Shown one piece after another: positions 6,509 through 12,196 of a stretch of DNA of 12,196 nucleotides. The position numbers were made by a program, and so were the translations under genes. Source of the stretch: an uncultured Pseudomonadales bacterium (GTDB lineage Bacteria; Pseudomonadota; Gammaproteobacteria; Pseudomonadales; Pseudohongiellaceae); the NCBI GenBank assembly GCA_938082955.1, contig CALKDE010000061.1:1-12196 (forward strand), read 5' to 3'. Positions within the stretch are counted from its first letter, which is position 1, and each line of letters opens with the position of its first letter. The notes under the pieces were generated by a model. The model ran no database searches and was not told the origin of the DNA. It worked only from the letters and a program-made list of their open reading frames with translations.

Positions 6509-9472
6509 CTATTCATAGCTTTCGATGCTTGGGCAGGCACAGAATAAATTCCTATCCCCGTATACGTTATCAATGCGGTTTACACTCGGCCAGTACTTAT
6601 TCGAAGCAATTGTGTCTTCTGGTTGGCTAGGATAGGCGCCCTGCATTTTACTGTAAGGCCTGTCCCAACTCTCATCCATTATGTCGGCGAGGGTATGGGG
6701 CGCATTCTTTAACGGGTTGTTCTCAGCATCGATATTACCCGACTCGACTTCTGCGATTTCTTTGCGAATCTGGATCAGTGCGTCGATGAATCTATCTAAT
6801 TCCGCCTTCGACTCGCTCTCTGTTGGCTCAATCATCAGCGTTCCAGCAACTGGGAAAGACATAGTTGGTGCATGAAAACCGAAGTCCATAAGCCGCTTAG
6901 CGACATCTTCCTCACTGATGCCCGAGCTGAGCTTGAGTGGACGTAGATCGATAATACACTCATGAGCCACCATGCCGTTGCGGCCGGTATAGAGTACCGG
7001 GTAGTGCTCGGCCAATCTGATAGCGATATAGTTTGCGCTGAGAATTGCGACCTGAGTCGCCTTCAGTAGCCCCTGGGCACCCATCATAGCGATGTACATC
7101 CAGGAAATTGGTAGTATTCCGGAGCTGCCCCAAGGCGCGGCAGAAACCGCGCCATTATTAGTTTCCGGCCCGTTCAGCTTAATCAGGGAATGGTTCGCCA
7201 CGTGCGGAGCGAGGTGCTTCTTTACTCCGATTGGGCCCATACCTGGGCCACCGCCGCCGTGTGGAATACAGAATGTTTTGTGCAAGTTTACGTGAGAGAC
7301 GTCAGCTCCGATATCAGCGGGCTTCGCGACTCCAACCTGCGCATTGAGGTTGGCACCATCCATATATACTTGCCCGCCATGATCATGAACGATTTGGCAG
7401 ATTTCCTTCACGGCTTCTTCATACACTCCGTGTGTGGAAGGGTAGGTAATCATCAACGCGGCGAGATTATCAGTATTTGCTTCAGCTTTGCTGCGCAGAT
7501 CTTCAACATCGATGTTGCCATTGTCGTCGCAGGCAACGAGGACAACCTTCATGCCAATCATCTGTGCGCTGGCGGGATTGGTGCCGTGTGCCGAAGTCGG
7601 TATTAGGCATACATCACGTGTACCCTCACCGATGCTCACAAGGTACTTCTTGATGGCCAGCAGGCCAGCATACTCTCCCTGAGCACCCGAATTCGGCTGC
7701 ATACTTACGGCATCAAAACCGGTAATTACCTCTAGCATTTTTTCAAGACCGGAGATCATTTGTTGGTAGCCTGCCATCTGTTCTATTGGGGTGAACGGAT
7801 GCGGTTTTGCAAACTCGGGCCAACTAATTGGGAGCATCTCCGCAGAGGCGTTAAGTTTCATCGTGCAGGAACCCAATGCGATCATCGAATGGGTAAGTGA
7901 AATGTCTTTGTCTTCGAGCTTCTTCAAATAGCGCATCATCTCGGTTTCGCTATGATAGCTATTGAAGTTGTGATGTTGTAAATACTTGCTGTGACGAATC
8001 AGATTGTCTGGGATAACTGCTGCCTTTTCGCCACTTACGATTTGCGCGTCGATGTCGGCAGCCGAAAGCTTCTGTGCTGCATTGCCAAGAATTATCCGCC
8101 AAATATTTTCAACATCTTTACTGGAGGAGCACTCGTCCAAACTTATGCCGATTGACTGGTCTTGCTCGACTGTGTCGATACGTAAGTTTATCTTTTTCAT
8201 TTTCGCGCGATCTAAAATAGCAGCTATATCTCCAGCATCTACCTTAAGCGTAAGAGTATCGAAGAAATTTTCGTTTACTATTTCAATGCCGGCGCTTTGC
8301 AAGCCTGTGGCCATTATAGAAGTTAGTCGGTGAATTCGCTGAGCAATATTCTTAAGGCCTTTGGGCCCGTGATACATCGCGTACAGTGCAGAAATGTTTG
8401 CCAATAATACCTGCGCAGTACAAATATTGCTGTTCGCCTTCTCGCGGCGTATATGCTGCTCACGAGTCTGTAGTGCCATACGAAATGCTTGGCGCCCACG
8501 TTTGTCAACGGAGACGCCGATGATGCGACCGGGAACGGCACGCTTGTAGTCTTCTTTAGTAGCGAAGTAAGCAGCATGCGGCCCGCCGTATCCCATGGGC
8601 ACGCCGAAGCGCTGCGTGGTGCCGGTTACGACATCTGCTCCCATCTCACCTGGGGGCTTTAGAAGTGTCAGGCTCATCAGGTCTGCCGCGACGATCGCAA
8701 TTGCTTTGTGTTCGTGCAGTTGGCTGATAACCTCAGTGAGATCCCGCGCTTCGCCGGTTACCGCAGGATACTGAAAAATAGCACCAAACAATTCGGACAG
8801 ATCGGCATCATTGATATCACCTATGACTAGCTCAAAGCCGAAGCATTCTGCTCTAGTCTTGATGACATCGATGGTCTGCGGCAAACATTGCCGATCAACG
8901 AAAAACTTATTCGCCGCTCGGTTCTTACTTACACGTTTCGCTAGTGACATTGCTTCCGCCGCGGCAGTCGCCTCATCAAGAAGCGAGGCGTTTGCCAGGT
9001 CCATTGCGGTTAGGTCCAGAGTCATTTGTTGAAAATTGAGCAGACACTCTAAGCGACCCTGCGAGATCTCAGGTTGGTAGGGTGTATAGGCTGTGTACCA
9101 ACTAGGATTTTCCAATACATTGCGCAAAATTACATTTGGCGTGAAGGTGTCGTAGTAGCCGAGCCCAATAAATGATTTTGCCGTACCATTTTGTTCAGCG
9201 ATTGCTTTTAGTTTCGCAAGAGCTGCGCTTTCAGTAAGCGGGCCATCCAATTCTAGGGGGCTTTTTAGGGCTATCGCCTCGGGAACAGTGCTGGCGATAA
9301 GCGCATCTAGCGATTCCAAATTTAGTACTTGCAACATTTGCTCTATCTGAACTTTGCTCGGGCCAATGTGTCGATCGATAAATTCGCCGCTGTATTGCAG
9401 GGCATCGAGAGACACAGCGGAGTCGTTCAGTGCGGATTCGTTTTTAGTCGCTGGATTGGATTGCGTTTGCAT
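6509..9472 (-). CDS. gcvP: Glycine dehydrogenase (decarboxylating), glycine cleavage P protein
   Basis: This PLP enzyme decarboxylates glycine and transfers the aminomethyl group to the lipoyl arm of GcvH. From the chosen start it has 987 residues, the long single-chain form with two aminotransferase-like halves, slightly longer than the E. coli protein. The N-terminal half begins with FIDRHIGPS and contains LGYYDTFTPNVILRNVLENP, typical of the family. The C-terminal half carries the PLP lysine, Lys732, in HVNLHKTFCIPHGGGGPG, followed by the glycine-rich loop. It ends with the usual DNVYGDRNLFCACPSIESY. I prefer the ATG at 9472 because AAGGA (complement of 9478-9482) lies five bases upstream. 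An ATG seven codons earlier (9493) lacks a good site. It is the last gene of gcvT-gcvH-gcvP, 114 bases after gcvH, and no frameshift is seen. Confidence 0.98.
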   Translation of the reverse strand: MQTQSNPATKNESALNDSAVSLDALQYSGEFIDRHIGPSKVQIEQMLQVLNLESLDALIASTVPEAIALKSPLELDGPLTESAALAKLKAIAEQNGTAKSFIGLGYYDTFTPNVILRNVLENPSWYTAYTPYQPEISQGRLECLLNFQQMTLDLTAMDLANASLLDEATAAAEAMSLAKRVSKNRAANKFFVDRQCLPQTIDVIKTRAECFGFELVIGDINDADLSELFGAIFQYPAVTGEARDLTEVISQLHEHKAIAIVAADLMSLTLLKPPGEMGADVVTGTTQRFGVPMGYGGPHAAYFATKEDYKRAVPGRIIGVSVDKRGRQAFRMALQTREQHIRREKANSNICTAQVLLANISALYAMYHGPKGLKNIAQRIHRLTSIMATGLQSAGIEIVNENFFDTLTLKVDAGDIAAILDRAKMKKINLRIDTVEQDQSIGISLDECSSSKDVENIWRIILGNAAQKLSAADIDAQIVSGEKAAVIPDNLIRHSKYLQHHNFNSYHSETEMMRYLKKLEDKDISLTHSMIALGSCTMKLNASAEMLPISWPEFAKPHPFTPIEQMAGYQQMISGLEKMLEVITGFDAVSMQPNSGAQGEYAGLLAIKKYLVSIGEGTRDVCLIPTSAHGTNPASAQMIGMKVVLVACDDNGNIDVEDLRSKAEANTDNLAALMITYPSTHGVYEEAVKEICQIVHDHGGQVYMDGANLNAQVGVAKPADIGADVSHVNLHKTFCIPHGGGGPGMGPIGVKKHLAPHVANHSLIKLNGPETNNGAVSAAPWGSSGILPISWMYIAMMGAQGLLKATQVAILSANYIAIRLAEHYPVLYTGRNGMVAHECIIDLRPLKLSSGISEEDVAKRLMDFGFHAPTMSFPVAGTLMIEPTESESKAELDRFIDALIQIRKEIAEVESGNIDAENNPLKNAPHTLADIMDESWDRPYSKMQGAYPSQPEDTIASNKYWPSVNRIDNVYGDRNLFCACPSIESYE

Positions 9473-9586
9473 TACTGTCCTTGCAGAAAACATAATTTAT
9501 CTTCGATATTTAAGTGGCTAAAAAGATGAAGAGCTAATCGATGGCCTGTAGTTGGCAAAGGCTATTCGCCTACGTTGCTCAGCTTA

Positions 9587-9976
9587 CTAACCCTCTTCGC
9601 AGTGATCCGAATACGCGTCGGCATCCATTAATTCATCCAACTCTAGTTCGTCACTAATCTTAATCTTATAGAACCAACCGTCGTCGTAGGGAACTGCGTT
9701 GACCGTTTCCGGTGCCTCAGAGAGCGTATCATTGGTAGCGATAATTTCACCAGACATTGGACTATATACATCCGATGCCGCCTTAACGGATTCTACAACC
9801 GCCACCTCATCTTTTGCGTGAATCGTAGCGCCTACTTCGGGCAGTTCCACGAATACGATATCACCCAATGCATCTTGTGCATGATTGCTGATGCCTACCG
9901 TTGCGGTGCCATCATCTTCGAGTCGAACCCATTCATGAGTGGTGGCGTATTTAAGATTGTCTGGATATGTGCTCAC
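9587..9976 (-). CDS. gcvH: Glycine cleavage system H protein (lipoyl carrier)
   Basis: This 129-residue protein is the shuttle subunit of the glycine cleavage system. It carries the methylamine on a lipoyl group from GcvP to GcvT and is reoxidised by the L protein. The lipoylated lysine is Lys65 in VAVVESVKAASDVYSP, and the flanking TVGISNHAQDALGDIVFVELP and SGEIIATN blocks are standard. The length equals that of typical H proteins. The start is GTG at 9974-9976, supported by AGAGGA (complement of 9984-9989) seven bases upstream. The gaps to gcvT (98 bases) and gcvP (114 bases) are longer than in a tightly coupled operon, though all three share strand and order. The C-terminus is acidic (DAYSDHCEEG). 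Confidence 0.98.
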   Translation of the reverse strand: MSTYPDNLKYATTHEWVRLEDDGTATVGISNHAQDALGDIVFVELPEVGATIHAKDEVAVVESVKAASDVYSPMSGEIIATNDTLSEAPETVNAVPYDDGWFYKIKISDELELDELMDADAYSDHCEEG

Positions 9977-10011
9977 TAGGTGTTCCTCTTTTAATCGGTG
10001 CTGGTTTTAAT

Positions 10012-10070
10012 TCTACTAGGCAGCTGAATTACTACGAATTAGTAGAGCTAATCTATGGGTTAAGTCTTAA
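10012..10070 (-). repeat. Inverted repeats in the gcvT-gcvH gap
   Basis: The 98-base AT-rich gap holds TCTACTA (10012-10018) and its reverse complement TAGTAGA (10040-10046), with smaller pairings inside such as TACTA/TAGTA at 10030-10044. There is also an odd-centred palindrome, TTAAG-T-CTTAA (10060-10070), just after the gcvT stop. No T-run follows in the transcribed direction. They could form a processing or stability hairpin in the gcv mRNA, or be chance in AT-rich DNA. Confidence 0.3.
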
Positions 10071-10074
10071 TCTT

Positions 10075-11163
10075 CTACTCGAATACCTTCTTACCGAAAC
10101 GAACGAAGTTTGGCTTTACTATTCGTACGGCGGTCAGTGTGCCGCGAATATCTACTTGGCAGGCTCCGCTATTCGCAGGGATTCTAGCTAATGCGATTGA
10201 ATGCTTCAATGTGGGAGAAAAGCTACCACTGGTAATTACGCCTTCTCCATTTTCGCATAGAACCTTTTGGCCCTCCCGCAGCACACCCCGCTGTTCCAGA
10301 ACTAGCCCGGTAAGGATTGGCGTTTTGCCGGCCTCGCTCTTTGCTAAGTGAGCCGCGATCGCCTTCCGGCCAATGAAGTCACGGTCTTCGGGTTGCCAGG
10401 CGATTGTTTGTTTCATATTGGCGGCGATGGGTGAGGTGGTTTCATCCATGTCGTGGCCATAAAGGTTCATGCCTGCTTCCAAACGCAGCGTATCTCTTGC
10501 ACCCAAGCCTACGGGCTTGACGCCAACTGCTAATAGCTTGTCCCAAACTTCTGGTGCTTCTTCACTGGGCAGGATTAATTCAAGGCCCTTTTCCCCAGTG
10601 TAACCGGTGCGAGCTATGAACCATGATCCCGATTCGAAGCCACGGAAGTTCTTTAGCTGTGTACTTATTGCGGCGCGGTCACGAGTTAATATCGAGCTGA
10701 CTTTGTCAATTGCCTCAGGCCCATGAACGGCTAGAATAGAGAGCTGTGGCTGCTCTTCAATACTGACGTCGAAGTCTGCTGCGTGGGTGCGTATCCAGGC
10801 CAAGTCTTTGTCGCGGGTAGCGCAGTTCACCACGACGCGATAGCCAAAGCTCATGCGGTAGACAATCAGGTCGTCAACAACGCCACCGGTCTCATTCAAC
10901 ATACCGCTGTACAGAGCCCGGCCAACTTCATCTAACTTGGCGACATCGTTCGCCAATAGATAGCGCAGGAATGCCTCGGCGCCATCGCCAGACACATCAA
11001 CTACTGTCATATGTGATACGTCGAAGATGCCGGCCTGGTTTCGTACTAGATTATGTTCTTCTATCTGAGAGCCATAATTAATCGGCATATCCCATCCGGC
11101 GAAATCGACCATTTTGGCGCCGGAATCGAGATGCTTCTGGTATAGCGAAGTTTGTTGGCCCAT
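10075..11163 (-). CDS. gcvT: Aminomethyltransferase, glycine cleavage T protein
   Basis: This 362-residue protein transfers the one-carbon unit from aminomethyl-lipoyl GcvH to tetrahydrofolate, releasing ammonia and giving 5,10-methylene-THF. Family marks in order are KMVDFAGWDMPINYG near the N-terminus, GIFDVSHM, the folate-site region NETGGVVDDLIVYRM, FIARTGYTGEKGLELILP and GLGARDTLRLEAGMNLYGHDMD, with a complete C-terminal barrel. The length is almost that of the E. coli protein. The start ATG at 11161-11163 is the natural one for the family (MGQQTSLYQKH), although the upstream ribosome site is weak. It is the first gene of the gcvT-gcvH-gcvP group, 138 bases after the outer-membrane protein gene. 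Confidence 0.98.
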   Translation of the reverse strand: MGQQTSLYQKHLDSGAKMVDFAGWDMPINYGSQIEEHNLVRNQAGIFDVSHMTVVDVSGDGAEAFLRYLLANDVAKLDEVGRALYSGMLNETGGVVDDLIVYRMSFGYRVVVNCATRDKDLAWIRTHAADFDVSIEEQPQLSILAVHGPEAIDKVSSILTRDRAAISTQLKNFRGFESGSWFIARTGYTGEKGLELILPSEEAPEVWDKLLAVGVKPVGLGARDTLRLEAGMNLYGHDMDETTSPIAANMKQTIAWQPEDRDFIGRKAIAAHLAKSEAGKTPILTGLVLEQRGVLREGQKVLCENGEGVITSGSFSPTLKHSIALARIPANSGACQVDIRGTLTAVRIVKPNFVRFGKKVFE

Positions 11164-11200
11164 TTAATAATACGTCCGAGTCGCGGGAAAAGAAGGCGTC

Positions 11201-11227
11201 ATTTTACCCACAGCTAGAGTCTTTTAA
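11201..11227 (-). promoter_or_regulatory. Possible gcvT promoter
   Basis: Read on the - strand, TAAAAT (complement of 11201-11206) matches the -10 consensus at five of six positions. TTAAAA (complement of 11222-11227) is a partial -35 at a short spacing of 15 bases. Transcription would begin about 30 bases before gcvT. The 138-base gap after the previous gene makes a promoter here plausible, but the boxes alone are weak. Confidence 0.25.
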
Positions 11228-11301
11228 TAGGAGAACCTGAGGTGTTTTAGCGCTCTATCTTGGGGCAACTAATGGACGAGGATTCTTGTTGAAAAATATT
11301 C

Positions 11302-12196
11302 CTAGGGGAGCCAGGCATAACTAAACTTAGCGAATACTGTGCGGTTGGTTTTCTCGATGGCGTCGTAAGTGTCGTTCTGAAAGCCGGCATCGGAGTAACC
11401 GATAAAGAAACGGGTGGCGGCGCTGAATCTATAGCTATACAGAAGCTGTGTGGTGAGTTGCTTAGTGCGTGCCTGCACAGATCTGACGTAGAGATCCTGA
11501 TTACGTTTGTTGTTCGTATATTGGAGCGTAAAGCGAAGAAAGCTGCGGGCACTAAATTGGTACGTCGTCTTTAAGTCAGTCAGATTCGCAGTAAATAGCC
11601 TGCCGCCGTCTACATCGAATTGCTGTAGAGTATGATCGAGGTCCAACTCCAGATGCTTGCCCCAGCGATAATTGACGCTAGGCCCAAAGCGCTTCGATCT
11701 GCCGAGGCGAGTATTGGCAAAGTCGACAATATCCTCAACTCGTATCAGGGCACTCAGACGCAAGTTCGCTCTAGGAGTAAACCCAACTCTAAGCTGATTG
11801 AACTGTTCATCGAAGTATTTGCCGTTCCAGTAAGTCTCGCTACCACCGAATAGTCCACTGAGAAATGACTGCTTGGGGCCGTCCATATTGAGGAAGACTT
11901 CAAATTCTTCTTCGAGCTGCAGGCCTGACTGGTCTTGTGTTCTGTCATAGTCTAGCGCGACCCGGATGCGATTGAAGAAGTCGTCCGATTCGCCGCGCCA
12001 GGTGTGTCCTACTGTCGCCACGACAAACTTGAAATCGACTCGGTTTACGAAACCGAGATCCGCACGAAAATCATCCCCCATGTCTGTATAGCCCAAGCGC
12101 CAGTCCCAGCGCCGATCGTTGTGGCGATACTCTAGACGCTGGCTCGTATCGCTAAGGCTGCCTGCCTGCCCGTATTGGCTTTGTATGAGGGTTGGA
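11302..12196 (-). CDS. DUF5916-like outer-membrane beta-barrel protein, C-terminal part (partial)
   Basis: The frame is open from the right edge of the window to a TAG at 11302-11304, giving 297 visible residues. The N-terminus lies beyond the window, so the real start is not visible. The visible part is beta-rich, with alternating hydrophobic and polar residues and many aromatic positions, as in an outer-membrane barrel. It holds the block WDWRLGYTDMGDDFRADLGF followed by VNRVDF, then repeated strands such as RLSALIRVEDIVDF and RFTLQYTNNKRNQDLY. The end reads NRTVFAKFSYAWLP, close to what I recall of the C-terminus of DUF5916 proteins, which usually carry an N-terminal CBM9-like domain. Function in that family is poorly known; an outer-membrane or surface role is likely. 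It lies upstream of gcvT on the same strand, but the gap and possible promoter suggest a separate unit. A different barrel family cannot be excluded without the N-terminal part. Confidence 0.68.
   Translation of the reverse strand, partial: PTLIQSQYGQAGSLSDTSQRLEYRHNDRRWDWRLGYTDMGDDFRADLGFVNRVDFKFVVATVGHTWRGESDDFFNRIRVALDYDRTQDQSGLQLEEEFEVFLNMDGPKQSFLSGLFGGSETYWNGKYFDEQFNQLRVGFTPRANLRLSALIRVEDIVDFANTRLGRSKRFGPSVNYRWGKHLELDLDHTLQQFDVDGGRLFTANLTDLKTTYQFSARSFLRFTLQYTNNKRNQDLYVRSVQARTKQLTTQLLYSYRFSAATRFFIGYSDAGFQNDTYDAIEKTNRTVFAKFSYAWLP

Noticed and set aside
7190..7606. Open frame of 138 codons on the + strand inside gcvP
   Set aside because: It is antisense to a strongly conserved part of gcvP, has no supporting ribosome site that I can see and resembles no family, so it is a shadow of gcvP.
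9473..9493. gcvP start at the upstream ATG (9493)
   Set aside because: The upstream ATG lacks a good ribosome site, while AAGGA sits five bases before the ATG at 9472. The difference is only seven residues.
9530..9586. GGC-GAATA-GCC hairpin in the gcvH-gcvP gap as a terminator
   Set aside because: The stem is only about four base pairs and only a short TTT follows, so read-through into gcvP is expected.
11164..11301. Glycine riboswitch before gcvT
   Set aside because: The transcribed strand contains CTCAGG and AGACTCT, which faintly recall part of the motif, but I find no GGAGAG-type first helix or correctly spaced conserved core. A covariance search with the Rfam glycine riboswitch model would decide: a significant hit would overturn this.

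Overview
The window looks like chromosomal DNA of a moderate-GC gammaproteobacterium, probably marine. This is inferred from the gcvT-gcvH-gcvP gene order, the CvaA/CvaB-like exporter and a DUF5916-like outer-membrane protein; no marker gene fixes the taxon. It divides into a left accessory half (1 to about 6480, + strand) and a right housekeeping half (about 6509 to 12196, - strand) that converge near 6480-6510.

Left half. Five tightly packed + strand genes form a likely operon. They are an LpxL-like acyltransferase without an N-terminal membrane helix (56-991), a free-standing acyl carrier protein (1045-1287), a CvaA/HlyD-like membrane fusion protein (1304-2566), a CvaB/RaxB-like ABC exporter with an N-terminal C39 double-glycine peptidase (2563-4668), and a protein with the fold signature of a REP-associated Y1/HUH transposase but without the HUH histidines and the catalytic tyrosine (4701-5381). 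A hairpin with a T-run (5426-5457) ends this group. A polytopic membrane protein of unknown family with a C-terminal coiled coil follows (5504-6481).

The simplest reading is an export system for a small double-glycine-leader peptide, coupled to an ACP-dependent acyl transfer step. The leader-cleaving protease looks intact, while the ATPase domain has substitutions in three motifs and the acyltransferase lacks the usual acidic residue of HX4(D/E). No substrate peptide lies in the window, so it may be encoded left of position 1. The acylated-peptide idea is inference from gene content.

Right half. On the - strand, in transcription order, come the 3' part of a DUF5916-like outer-membrane beta-barrel gene cut by the window edge (11302-12196), then gcvT (10075-11163), gcvH (9587-9976) and gcvP (6509-9472). 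The last three encode the T, H and P proteins of the glycine cleavage system. P decarboxylates glycine, H carries the aminomethyl group on its lipoyl arm, and T passes the one-carbon unit to tetrahydrofolate; the L protein (dihydrolipoyl dehydrogenase) is not here. I see no recognisable glycine riboswitch before gcvT. No tRNA, rRNA, CRISPR array or complete insertion sequence was found, and no gap between genes exceeds 300 bases.
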